The position numbers were made by a program, and so were the translations under genes. The notes under the pieces were generated by a model. The model saw nothing but the letters and a program-made list of their open reading frames with translations. It did not search any database and had not been told where the DNA came from. Source: Pedobacter sp. W3I1 (GTDB taxonomy: Bacteria; Bacteroidota; Bacteroidia; Sphingobacteriales; Sphingobacteriaceae). From it: 64,000 nt of DNA. Shown in pieces: positions 36,094 to 44,216 of the stretch (positions are counted from its first letter, which is position 1; each line of letters opens with the position of its first letter). The DNA lies in NCBI RefSeq assembly GCF_030816015.1, contig NZ_JAUSXN010000001.1:1488001-1552000 (forward strand), in the 5' to 3' direction.

Positions 36094-36663
36094 ATGAAAT
36101 TGACGCGAAGCTATACGATAAACGATTTGATGGAAGGCTGCAAAGCAGGCGACCGGAAAATGCAGGAGCTGCTTTACAAGCAAACTGCATCGAAAATGTT
36201 GGCCGTTTGTATGCGCTACGCCAAAGATAGAATGGAGGCAGAAGATGTGCTACAGATGGGATACATCAAAATTTTCCAAAAAATAAAAGAGTATAGGGGC
36301 GATGGTTCTTTTGAAGGCTGGATAAGAAGGGTTATGGTGAACACTGCAATTGAAAGCTACCGTAAAAATTTACGCAGCTTAAACGTGGTAGAAATAGATG
36401 AAGCTTATGAGCAACCATCAACCGGATTTGATTTTGGCAGCCTGGGAATGCAGGATCTAATGAAAGTGATACAAAAATTGGCAGATGGTTACCGCATGGT
36501 TTTTAACATGTACGTAATAGAAGGCTACTCGCACAAAGAAATTGGAGAAACGCTTGGAATTTCAGAAGGGGCAAGTAAATCGCAACTATCGAGGGCAAGA
36601 GCGATATTAAAAGAAGAAATTATAAAAATGGAGGGATTTGGTTATGCAACCTATACAGGATAA
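36094..36663 (+). CDS. ECF-type RNA polymerase sigma factor
   Basis: 189 residues. Sigma region 2 shows QELLYKQTASKMLAVCMRYAKDRMEAEDVLQMGYIKIFQKI and SFEGWIRRVMVNTAIESYRK; region 4 has YRMVFNMYVIEGYSHKEIGETLGISEGASKSQLSRARAIL. It directs transcription of a limited regulon. The downstream membrane gene overlaps it by 20 bases and may encode its regulator. Confidence 0.92.
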   Translation: MKLTRSYTINDLMEGCKAGDRKMQELLYKQTASKMLAVCMRYAKDRMEAEDVLQMGYIKIFQKIKEYRGDGSFEGWIRRVMVNTAIESYRKNLRSLNVVEIDEAYEQPSTGFDFGSLGMQDLMKVIQKLADGYRMVFNMYVIEGYSHKEIGETLGISEGASKSQLSRARAILKEEIIKMEGFGYATYTG

Positions 36664-37396
36664 GGATTTTGATCAGTTATTTAAGGATGCTTTTGCTGAT
36701 GCAGAAGTAACACCTTCGAGGGATTTATGGAGCAATATAGAAAGCGAAATAGCACCTAAGAAAAAAAGGATCATACCGATTTATTGGTTATCGGCAGCAG
36801 CGGTGTTATTGATTGCTACAATTGGTGTGTTGGTTTATCAACAAAAAGATGCGACTAAAAGCGATAAACAATTGGCCAGCAATACGGTTGAGAAAACTAA
36901 ACCAGTGGTTCAAACACCGGTTGTTAAAGATTCTGCAACAGTGGTTGTTGAGCCCATAGAAAATATTGCACCCATTTTACCGGTTAACACTAAACCAGTA
37001 AATGATCTGGTTAAAACAAAAGCTAAGCAGGATGTTAAACCAGTAGAGAAACTGAATATTGTTACCGCACCTGTGATGCAAAAACAAGAAACAGTAATAG
37101 CACAGGTTGAAGAACCTAAAAAAGATATCAAAACTAAAATTGAAGAAGCGATTCTGCAGCCAAAAGAAGAAGCCATAATCGTTGCTAATCCTACTGCCGT
37201 TAAAATAGATGAGCCTATTAACGATAATGAGCAAAGTAGTAAAGGCATCCGTAATGTTGGCGATGTGGTAAACCTGATTGTAAACAAGATGGATAAAAGA
37301 AAAGATAAGCTGATTCAGTTTCGTACCGATGATGATGATTCTTCTCTGGCATCAATCAATATTGGTCCATTTAAAATAGGTAAACGCAAGAAGTAA
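36644..37396 (+). CDS. Single-pass membrane protein, possible anti-sigma partner
   Basis: 250 residues. A cytoplasmic N-terminal part (MQPIQDKDFDQLFKDAF...RDLWSNIESEI) is followed by a membrane segment at about 50-65 (YWLSAAAVLLIATIGVLVY) and a Lys, Val, Pro and Glu-rich periplasmic-like region to a short conserved end. Its overlap with the sigma gene suggests a regulator, but it lacks a visible zinc-binding anti-sigma motif. ATG 36644 is chosen over a TTG two codons upstream. Confidence 0.6.
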   Translation: MQPIQDKDFDQLFKDAFADAEVTPSRDLWSNIESEIAPKKKRIIPIYWLSAAAVLLIATIGVLVYQQKDATKSDKQLASNTVEKTKPVVQTPVVKDSATVVVEPIENIAPILPVNTKPVNDLVKTKAKQDVKPVEKLNIVTAPVMQKQETVIAQVEEPKKDIKTKIEEAILQPKEEAIIVANPTAVKIDEPINDNEQSSKGIRNVGDVVNLIVNKMDKRKDKLIQFRTDDDDSSLASINIGPFKIGKRKK

Positions 37397-37526
37397 CAGT
37401 TTGCAGTGGCCAGTTATCAGTTTACAATTAACAGTTTTTAGTTAACAGTATCTAACATTTAAACTTTACAACATTGAACATTACAACCTTTAAATTTATA
37501 ACAATAAAATAATAAACCACACATAT

Positions 37527-38324
37527 ATGAAACGTCTAATTTATACAACACTTTTGGTAAGCGGGCTTGCCGGTGTTATGGCTCCTGGTGCTTTTGCGCA
37601 ACAAGATTCTACAAAAAAAAATAGAAAAGATTTAGATTACGGTATTGTAAAAATAACCAGAGACGAAAAAGATAGCACAAATAAAGATCTCAAAAAAGGT
37701 CGTTTTGTAGGTGGAATTACTTTTACCAGGGTTGATTGGGGTTTCTCCAGGTTAATCGACAATGGTAGTTTCAATTTGTCTCCAAACAACGAATTTTTGG
37801 ATTATAAAGGTGGTAAAACCAGTACATTCTCTTTTGATGTTTTACAGTTTGGCTATCGTTTTAATTCTAATTTTAAAGTTTATGTAGCCGGTGGGTTCGA
37901 CTGGACATTAATCCGCTTAAGAAAAGACATTACCATAGCTAAAAATTCTAACGAATTTGTATATACCGATCAGGCGCCTGTACATTTCTCTAAAAACCGT
38001 TTCTCGAGCAGCTATGTGCACATTCCCTTAAACTTCGAATTTCGCACCAGCGAAAACAAAAACAGCAAAAGATTTTACCTGGTTTTAGGTCCGGAGGTGA
38101 GCTTTTTGCTAAATGGAAAAATTAAACAGGTAAGTGAAGAACGTGGTAAAGAAAAGCAATATGATAGCTATCACTTTCAATCAGTTCGTTACGGCGGTAC
38201 AGTTAGATTTGGTTATGGAGGTATAGGATTATTTACCAAATATTACTTTAACGATATGTTTACTACCTCGCAGCAAGCTGGCTTAAAGAATATGAGTTTC
38301 GGGGTTACTTTCGGGCTAAACTAA
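37527..38324 (+). CDS. Outer-membrane beta-barrel protein (porin/OmpA-barrel type)
   Basis: 265 residues with a signal peptide ending in GAFAQQ. Strand-like segments end in aromatic residues (RFVGGITFTRVDWGF, TFSFDVLQFGYRFN, FKVYVAGGFDWTLIRL, YVHIPLNFEFRTS, FYLVLGPEVSFLL, MSFGVTFGLN). It fits the PF13568-like barrel group common in Bacteroidota. It follows the sigma gene pair by about 130 bases and may belong to the same function. Confidence 0.75.
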   Translation: MKRLIYTTLLVSGLAGVMAPGAFAQQDSTKKNRKDLDYGIVKITRDEKDSTNKDLKKGRFVGGITFTRVDWGFSRLIDNGSFNLSPNNEFLDYKGGKTSTFSFDVLQFGYRFNSNFKVYVAGGFDWTLIRLRKDITIAKNSNEFVYTDQAPVHFSKNRFSSSYVHIPLNFEFRTSENKNSKRFYLVLGPEVSFLLNGKIKQVSEERGKEKQYDSYHFQSVRYGGTVRFGYGGIGLFTKYYFNDMFTTSQQAGLKNMSFGVTFGLN

Positions 38325-38404
38325 GCCATATCAAATAGACTGATTAATTCTCTCCTTTAGGAGAGATGTCTGAAGGGACAGAGAGGTAACATACAAATAA
38401 ACAG

Positions 38405-38437
38405 ATCCTGTTTCGGTTAGGCGAGACAGGATTTTTT
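38405..38437 (+). terminator. Terminator after the 37527-38324 gene
   Basis: ATCCTGT pairs with ACAGGAT around a 14-base loop, followed by TTTTTTA. A repeat of the CTCCTTTAGGAG type lies just before it (38347-38392). Confidence 0.6.
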
Positions 38438-38501
38438 ATATGCAGTTTTTTGCTTTAAGCTTTAGTCTTTACACTTTAAGCTTATTCATTATCTTTACCG
38501 T

Positions 38502-39494
38502 GTGAGCAATACCATAATCAGTGTTAAAAATTTAACCAAGCAATATCAGGCAGAGCAGGCCGGTGGCATTAAAAATGTAAGTTTCGAAATTAAAAGAGGC
38601 GATATAGTGGCCATTATTGGTGAGAGCGGGAGCGGAAAATCGACCTTACTAAAATCTATTTACGGGCTGTTAAAAACCGATGAAGGTGAAATCTTTTTCG
38701 AAGATCAAAAGGTTAAAGGCCCTGATGAACAACTCATCCCAGGCCACAAACAGATGAAAATGGTTACGCAGGATTTTTCGTTAAACATTTATGCAAAGGT
38801 TTACGATAATATTGCTTCACAGCTATCGAATACTGACCTTAAAACCAAAGCCGGAAAAACGCTTCAGATTATGGAGCACCTCCGGATTTTACCGCTTCAG
38901 AATAAGAAAATTATCGAGCTGAGTGGGGGAGAGCAGCAGCGCGTGGCCATAGCCAAAGCAATGGTTGCCGATACACAGGTTTTGCTTTTAGATGAACCTT
39001 TTAGCCAGGTTGATGCCTTACTTAAAAACCAGCTACGGGCTGATATTAAACGAGTAGCTTCAGAAACCGGTGTTACCGTAATTTTGGTTTCTCACGATCC
39101 GGCAGACGGTTTATTCCTGGCCGATCAATTACTGATATTGAAAAATGGCGAGCTCTTACAAACGGGAAAACCTTCAGAAATTTATCAGCACCCAAAACAT
39201 ATTTATACGGCCCAGATTTTAGGTAATGCTGTAGTTTTATCGAAAGCTGATGCAGAAAAAATTGGCTTAAAAACAGAAAAGAATTCAGTTGTATTTTATC
39301 CCGAATGGGCTGAAATAAACAATAACTGGAGCAGCAGGCGTTTTGAAGTAAAAGATGTTTACTACAAAGGTTTTTACGACGAACTGCTTTTAGAAAGAAA
39401 TGGCGTTAATATTCGTGCATTACAACTGAATAGGGGAGAGCATAAAAAAAACGACCACGTTCAATTGAACATTAGTCGTTTCTTGGAGTTTTAA
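38502..39494 (+). CDS. ABC transporter ATP-binding protein
   Basis: 330 residues. Walker A IIGESGSGKSTLL, signature IELSGGEQQRVAIAKA, Walker B VLLLDEPFSQVD, and VSHDPADGLFLAD. A C-terminal TOBE-like extension from about 240 makes it look like importers of the MalK/PotA kind. No permease or binding protein is near, so the substrate is unknown. Start codon is GTG. Confidence 0.85.
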   Translation: MSNTIISVKNLTKQYQAEQAGGIKNVSFEIKRGDIVAIIGESGSGKSTLLKSIYGLLKTDEGEIFFEDQKVKGPDEQLIPGHKQMKMVTQDFSLNIYAKVYDNIASQLSNTDLKTKAGKTLQIMEHLRILPLQNKKIIELSGGEQQRVAIAKAMVADTQVLLLDEPFSQVDALLKNQLRADIKRVASETGVTVILVSHDPADGLFLADQLLILKNGELLQTGKPSEIYQHPKHIYTAQILGNAVVLSKADAEKIGLKTEKNSVVFYPEWAEINNNWSSRRFEVKDVYYKGFYDELLLERNGVNIRALQLNRGEHKKNDHVQLNISRFLEF

Positions 39495-39500
39495 AAGTTA

Positions 39501-39911
39501 TTACAAATCGTTTCCAACAAGAACTATTTTCACCCTCACTGTCGATGTTGGTTTTATTGGAGTTGTTGCCTGGTAATCTGAGCTTTGTACATCGATAGAC
39601 ACACCACCTTTGTATACCTCGAAGCTATAGGCATCTACATTATAAACAAATGGTAGTGCGATATAACTAGCGCCGTTGTTGTAAGAAATGTAAACTAAAG
39701 TTCCTTCATTATCAATGTGATACTGATCTATTTCTGGAACAGAAATATCTGCAGAGAATGTTTTTCCGTCATTACTTAAAACCCATGCGTTAGTCGAGAT
39801 ATCTTTAACTACAGTTAAAATAGTATTGCCTGGTTGAACAATGGTGTCTTTTTTGCACGAAGCCAGACCTAGTGTGGCAATGCAAAGCATTAAGATGGTA
39901 AATTTTTTCAT
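39501..39911 (-). CDS. Small lipoprotein, unknown function
   Basis: 136 residues with a lipobox at Cys19 in LGLASCKKD and a beta-rich mature part (WVLSNDGKTFSADISVPEI, GTLVYISYNNGASYIALPFVYNV). No family recognised. Its stop is 6 bases from the stop of the convergent ABC gene. Confidence 0.65.
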   Translation of the reverse strand: MKKFTILMLCIATLGLASCKKDTIVQPGNTILTVVKDISTNAWVLSNDGKTFSADISVPEIDQYHIDNEGTLVYISYNNGASYIALPFVYNVDAYSFEVYKGGVSIDVQSSDYQATTPIKPTSTVRVKIVLVGNDL

Positions 39912-40047
39912 GTTGATTAGTTTTTATTTGTGTGTGTGATGATCGTATTACAAATCTATTGCCAAAAAAATATAATTAGCGATTTATGGATTAATTATTG
40001 TGCAACAGATTAAATACACAAATGTTGGCACCTTATTTTTTTAAAAT

Positions 40048-40608
40048 ATGAAGCTCTTTTTTCGCCTCTTACCCTGGTTAATTTTAATCATAGCAGGATA
40101 CTTATTTATCTCCAAAAAGTTTAGTATCAATACCTCTGTGGAGAGCAAACATCAGCTTTTGGTAGAGAAAATTGAGGCTATTGGTAAACTAGAGCTGGTG
40201 AGGTACCAGATCAGCGATGTTTTAGAACACAAAAATAAAACAGATTTTTTGCCCGAAGCCAGCGTGTTATTGATTGTTAAGGCGGAAGCAGTAGGTTGTA
40301 TCGACTTAACTAAAATTACCCGCGAAGATATTGATATTGATGCGGATACAGCTGTAGTAAATTTGCCACAGCCCGAAATATGTTATGTAAAAATCGATCA
40401 TAAAAGCTCCCGTGTTTATGATACGAAGATGGCTTTCTTCCGAGAGGCCGGTTTGGTAGATGAAGCGTATAAAGCAGCCGAAAGACAGGTAACCGCTGAA
40501 GTTAAAAAATCGAGTATTTTAATCCAAACCAAAACCAATGCTACAACGGTACTTAAACCAATTATTGAAGGATTGGGCTATAAGAATGTGAGGTTTACCT
40601 TTAATTGA
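40048..40608 (+). CDS. DUF4230 membrane-anchored protein
   Basis: 186 residues with an N-terminal membrane anchor (FFRLLPWLILIIAGYLFI) and a DUF4230 domain: KIEAIGKLELVRYQISDVLEHK, SVLLIVKAEAVGCIDLTKI and VVNLPQPEICYVKID. The function of the domain is not established. It ends in a GGTTTAAGG-type repeat. Confidence 0.8.
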   Translation: MKLFFRLLPWLILIIAGYLFISKKFSINTSVESKHQLLVEKIEAIGKLELVRYQISDVLEHKNKTDFLPEASVLLIVKAEAVGCIDLTKITREDIDIDADTAVVNLPQPEICYVKIDHKSSRVYDTKMAFFREAGLVDEAYKAAERQVTAEVKKSSILIQTKTNATTVLKPIIEGLGYKNVRFTFN

Positions 40609-40741
40609 GGTTTAAGGTGTAAGGTTTGGGGTATAAGGTTCAAGCGAAGATACCCTGAACGGTCGTCCTTTAGATTTGTTTTGATATTTTATTTAAGGAT
40701 AATAACTATTTACTTTGCTTAAATTATAAATCAGATTACCT

Positions 40742-40867
40742 AAAACGGTAGCGGCACATTAAAAGTTCGTCAAGGTTTTTATACCTATGAGATGATGCAA
40801 TCCGCTACCGTTTTTTCCCTTAGTGACCAGATAACAATTAGGGCAATACCCATTATTAAGGACTAGG
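40742..40867 (+). ncRNA. Candidate bridge RNA of IS110 element 2
   Basis: Target loop: AAAACGGTAGCGG (40742-40754) pairs perfectly with CCGCTACCGTTTT (40802-40814). Inside are TTCGTC (40766-40771), matching the left flank TCGTC, an apical AGGT/ACCT stem, and GAGATGA (40789-40795), the exact complement of the right flank TCATCTC. Donor loop: CCTTAGT pairs with ACTAGG (40862-40867, one bulge). Inside are ATAACAAT (40831-40838), identical to the element's right end, a GGG/CCC apex, and TTAAGGA (40856-40862), whose AAGGA complements TCCTT at the left junction. This agrees with the IS110 bridge RNA design. Confidence 0.85.
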
Positions 40868-40917
40868 ATCGATGGGGTAAAAATTAGGTAACCACTACAA
40901 ACATAAAAAATAACAGG

Positions 40918-41940
40918 ATGATTGGCACTACAAAATTTTTTATCGGGATTGATGTTTCCAAACCTTACTTCGATGTTGCATTGATGGCCGTTGTGAACCA
41001 TGTAAAACAGGAGATAGCAACCGCACGGTTTGACAACACAGCACCAGGGATAAAGCTATTTGAGAAGTGGTTGAAATCGCAGAAAACCACGTTCAATGAG
41101 GACTCCTTGATTGTCATAGAAAATACCGGGATCTATCACCGTTTAATATGGACTTTCTGCAGCAACAGAAATCTGCCCATCCATATTGGCAATGCAGCCC
41201 ATATCAAATGGAGCTTTGGGATAGCAAGAGGTAAAAATGATAAAATAGACAGCATACGTTTATGCAACTATGCATTTAAGGAAGCGGATGATCTAAAGGC
41301 GACAGCTGCCCTGGATCCCGAACTGATGCTCCTGAAAGATCTGATATCAGCTCGGACAAAGCTGCTCAAACAAAGGTCTGGCATTAGCGTTTCGGTAAAA
41401 GAACTTGGTAATGTCAATGGTAAAGAACATCAGAAACTGATTGAAAAAGCACTTAAAAATGCAATTGAGGGTATAGCCAAATCAATCAAGAACCTCGAAG
41501 ATCAGATCAAAAAAATCATTACAGGAAACCAGGATTTCAAGCAGAACTACAAATTATTGCTCAGTATCCCTGGGATAGGGCATGTTACAGCAGTATACCT
41601 GATTGGCTGCACGGGAAATTTTGCAGGGCGGCCCAGCGGAAAAGAACTGGCCTGTTATGCAGGGGTTGCTCCATTTGAACACAGCAGTGGTATAAGTATC
41701 AAAGGTAAATCCAAGGTACACCGGATGGCCAATAAAGAGCTTAAAAGATTGCTGCATATGTGTGCATTATCTCTAATTCAACACAATCAGGAATTCAAGA
41801 CATATTACAATAGAAAAAAGGATGAAGGGAAGCACAGCATGAGCATAATTAATGCCGTTAGAAACAAGATAGCATTAAGAGTTGCTGCAGTTATAAAAAA
41901 TCAAGCTAGCTATAAAAATAATTATAATATAGCTGCTTAA
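40918..41940 (+). CDS. IS110-family transposase
   Basis: 340 residues. DEDD domain: FFIGIDVSKPYFDVALM, LIVIENTGIYHRL and GKNDKIDSIRLCNYAF. Coiled part about 165-195 (IAKSIKNLEDQIKKI). Tnp20 domain: LLSIPGIGHVTAVYLI, GKELACYAGVAPFEHSSGISIKGKSKVHRMANKELKRLL with the likely catalytic Ser in the HSSG motif. Complete, without internal stops. It shares low similarity with the transposase of element 1. Confidence 0.95.
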   Translation: MIGTTKFFIGIDVSKPYFDVALMAVVNHVKQEIATARFDNTAPGIKLFEKWLKSQKTTFNEDSLIVIENTGIYHRLIWTFCSNRNLPIHIGNAAHIKWSFGIARGKNDKIDSIRLCNYAFKEADDLKATAALDPELMLLKDLISARTKLLKQRSGISVSVKELGNVNGKEHQKLIEKALKNAIEGIAKSIKNLEDQIKKIITGNQDFKQNYKLLLSIPGIGHVTAVYLIGCTGNFAGRPSGKELACYAGVAPFEHSSGISIKGKSKVHRMANKELKRLLHMCALSLIQHNQEFKTYYNRKKDEGKHSMSIINAVRNKIALRVAAVIKNQASYKNNYNIAA

Positions 41941-41963
41941 AATTTGTTTTTATCATAACAATC

Positions 41964-42058
41964 ATCTCGACTGAAGCGCAGTGGAACGGAAAGATCTAAG
42001 TCAAAAATGCTCTCTAGATAGGTTTCTCGACTGCGTTGCACTCCGCTCGAAATGACGG
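41964..42058. repeat. R1 repeat cut by IS110 element 2
   Basis: It starts ATCTCGACTGAAGCGCAG at the element border and ends CTCCGCTCGAAATGACGG. The missing CGTC tip lies on the other side of the element at 40664-40667. Confidence 0.75.
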
Positions 42059-42110
42059 CATTTATTATATGCACCCAAACTTCCGACTTCCCCTACTCCT
42101 GACCTCGGTC

Positions 42111-42461
42111 TTATTTTAAAAAATCTTCCCGATGCGGATTAAAAACATCAATCAGTAATCCGGCTTCTAAGCAAACCACACCATGAAATACATTGGTTGG
42201 AGCAAAGAACACATCCCCCTCATTTAATACCTTTTTATCATCGCCCATGCTAACTTCAAAACTTCCTTTTGCTACATAACTCATTTGCAAATGGGGATGA
42301 TTGTGAATGGTACCGATGGCGTCTTTTTCAAATGCGACTTTAACCAACATCAGTTGGTCATCGTAAGCCATAATTTTGCGTTTCACACCAGCGCCTAAAT
42401 CTTCCCAATCGATATCGCTATCCGAAATTAATGCTTTGTTGCTTAAGTCTTTGAAATTCAT
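42111..42461 (-). CDS. Small cupin-domain protein
   Basis: 116 residues. The cupin metal-binding motifs are visible: TIHNHPHLQMSYVAKGSFEVSMGD and GDVFFAPTNVFHGVVC. Single-domain cupins of this size bind small molecules or metals; the role is unknown. It lies downstream of ilvA on the same strand, separated by repeats. Confidence 0.85.
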   Translation of the reverse strand: MNFKDLSNKALISDSDIDWEDLGAGVKRKIMAYDDQLMLVKVAFEKDAIGTIHNHPHLQMSYVAKGSFEVSMGDDKKVLNEGDVFFAPTNVFHGVVCLEAGLLIDVFNPHREDFLK

Positions 42462-42479
42462 TTTTCTCTATTAAGATGT

Positions 42480-42534
42480 GTCATGTTGAGCTTGTCGAAA
42501 CACTGTGATTGTCCTTCGGCAGGCTCAGGATGAC
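42480..42534. repeat. Inverted repeat of GTCATGTTGAG / CTCAGGATGAC type
   Basis: Arms GTCATGTTGAGCTTGTCGAA and CCTTCGGCAGGCTCAGGATG face each other. The same type lies at 50525-50595. Confidence 0.6.
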
Positions 42535-42551
42535 AAATTACTAAAATCAGT

Positions 42552-42674
42552 CGTCATTTCGACTGAAGCTAACCAATTTATCATTGGTAGCGAAACGGAG
42601 AAATCTTTCTCTTAGCATTTAATTAAACAACTTAACAGATTTCTCGACTTCGCTGCGCTCCGCTCGAAATGACG
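42552..42674. repeat. R1 dispersed palindromic repeat, copy at ilvA-cupin gap
   Basis: Tips CGTCATTTCGACTGAAG and CTCCGCTCGAAATGACG. The centre is longer than in other copies (about 60 bases, AT-rich). Confidence 0.65.
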
Positions 42675-42698
42675 GACATAGCTTTACAGTTAAAATTC

Positions 42699-43949
42699 TT
42701 AAACCAAATACTCAAACAAAGTTTGGTCCTGGTTCAGCTCGATTATCTCGAATTTAAAATCTTTCATGCGTTGCAATAAACTTCCGTAATCGTTTTTATT
42801 AGAAAGTTCGATGCCAACCAATGCAGGCCCATTTTCTTTATTCGTTTTTTTAATAAACTCGAAACGGGTAATATCGTCCTGTGGACCTAAAACCTCATTT
42901 ACAAATAATTTTAAAGCACCTGGCCTTTGTGGGAAACGTACAATGAAATAATGTTTCAAGCCTTCAAAAAGCAAAGATTTCTCTTTAATCTCCTGCATGC
43001 GCTCAATATCGTTATTTCCACCACTAACAATGCAAACCACTGTTTTACCAGCAATCTGATCTCTCAGTTGATCTAACGCAGCTACAGAGAGTGCTCCGGC
43101 AGGTTCAACAACAATGGCATCTTCGTTATACAATTTTAATATAGTTGTGCATATTTTTCCTTCAGGGATCAAATGCATCTGATCCAGCAGTTCTTTGCAA
43201 TATTCGTAAGTAATATGGCCGATTCTTTTTACAGCTGCACCATCTACAAAACGGTCTATCTCCTCTAAGGTAAAGGGTCCGCCATATTCCATCGCCGTAA
43301 CCATTGATGGTGCACCTAGCGGCTCAACACCTACCAATTTTACCTCAGGTTTAACGGTTTTCATGTAAGCGCTCACGCCCGATGCCAAACCACCACCACC
43401 TACAGGCATTACAATAATATCCAGATCAGGCAGATCTTCATAAATTTCTACACCAACCGTTGCCTGTCCTTCAATTACTTTTTCATCATCAAAAGGCGGA
43501 ATAAAAGTAGCCGATTTTTCGGCACTGTAGGCTAGGGCTTCTTTTAAACAATCATCAAAAGTATCGCCAACTAAAACTACTTCAACATTGTCACCACCAA
43601 ACATGTAGGTTTGTTTAACCTTTTGTTTTGGTGTAATCTCTGGCATGAAAATAACGCCCTTGATACCAAGTTTTTTGCAAGAATACGCTACACCTTGTGC
43701 ATGGTTACCAGCGCTTGCGCAAACTACACCATTAGTTAATGCATCTTGTGGCAACGAACTAATTTTATTGTAGGCACCACGTAATTTATATGAGCGTACA
43801 ATCTGCAGGTCTTCTCTTTTTAAGTAAATATTGGCATTGTAATGCGCAGAAAGCCCTGCGTTAAACTCCAAAGGCGTACGTTTTACTACGCCCTTTAATC
43901 GTTGCGATGCAGATTGAAAATCTAATGTATTCGGTGTTGTAGTATTCAT
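42699..43949 (-). CDS. ilvA: Threonine ammonia-lyase (threonine deaminase)
   Basis: First step of isoleucine synthesis, threonine to 2-oxobutanoate. PLP lysine in SYKLRGAYNKI, GNHAQGVAYSCK, and the Gly loop PVGGGGLASG. A C-terminal ACT-like regulatory domain begins near 330 (HYFIVRFPQRPGALKLFVNEVL). 416 residues, shorter than E. coli IlvA (514) because it has one regulatory domain. ATG 43949 (MNTTTPNTLDF) is chosen over a TTG at 43970 that lies in a CTTGATAC repeat. Last ilv gene of the region. Confidence 0.95.
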   Translation of the reverse strand: MNTTTPNTLDFQSASQRLKGVVKRTPLEFNAGLSAHYNANIYLKREDLQIVRSYKLRGAYNKISSLPQDALTNGVVCASAGNHAQGVAYSCKKLGIKGVIFMPEITPKQKVKQTYMFGGDNVEVVLVGDTFDDCLKEALAYSAEKSATFIPPFDDEKVIEGQATVGVEIYEDLPDLDIIVMPVGGGGLASGVSAYMKTVKPEVKLVGVEPLGAPSMVTAMEYGGPFTLEEIDRFVDGAAVKRIGHITYEYCKELLDQMHLIPEGKICTTILKLYNEDAIVVEPAGALSVAALDQLRDQIAGKTVVCIVSGGNNDIERMQEIKEKSLLFEGLKHYFIVRFPQRPGALKLFVNEVLGPQDDITRFEFIKKTNKENGPALVGIELSNKNDYGSLLQRMKDFKFEIIELNQDQTLFEYLV

Positions 43950-43994
43950 TGTTGTAGTATCAAGTATCAAGACTGATATTCTCTTATGTTTTTT

Positions 43995-44043
43995 TGTAAA
44001 GCAGGGTTTGGCATTCCATCGGAGGTAGCTGTCCTGCTTTACA
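43995..44043. repeat. Perfect stem TGTAAAGCAGG / CCTGCTTTACA between leuA and ilvA
   Basis: An 11-base perfect stem closing a 27-base loop. No T tract follows directly on the minus strand, so it is not a normal terminator; it could be an RNA processing site or a repeat. Next to it (44109-44180) is another repeat with CCCGAAAAGTCGGG and CTCCAAAGGGGGAC. Confidence 0.5.
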
Positions 44044-44216
44044 TTTTATTCCGCTGCGCTTCATGCTCATTCCAATCAGGTTTAGGTGGGTTAGGTTTGT
44101 TGGATCAAACTTAAATCCTCCCTCTGCCCTCCCGAAAAGTCGGGATAAACTCTCCAAAGGGGGACACCCCTCAGAGTTTTTAAGGCAATTCGCTGATTGC
44201 TTTAACCTTTCAGCTT

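Larger units (their letters stand above)
40668..41963 (+). mobile_element. IS110-family insertion element 2
   Basis: About 1.3 kb. A shared TC dinucleotide bounds it (40666-40667 and 41962-41963). The left flank ends GGTCGTC and the right flank reads ATCTCGACTGAAGCGCAG; joined they give the tip of an R1 repeat as seen intact on the minus strand at 53813 and 2203. There are no inverted termini. It is a different IS110 branch from element 1. Confidence 0.85.
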
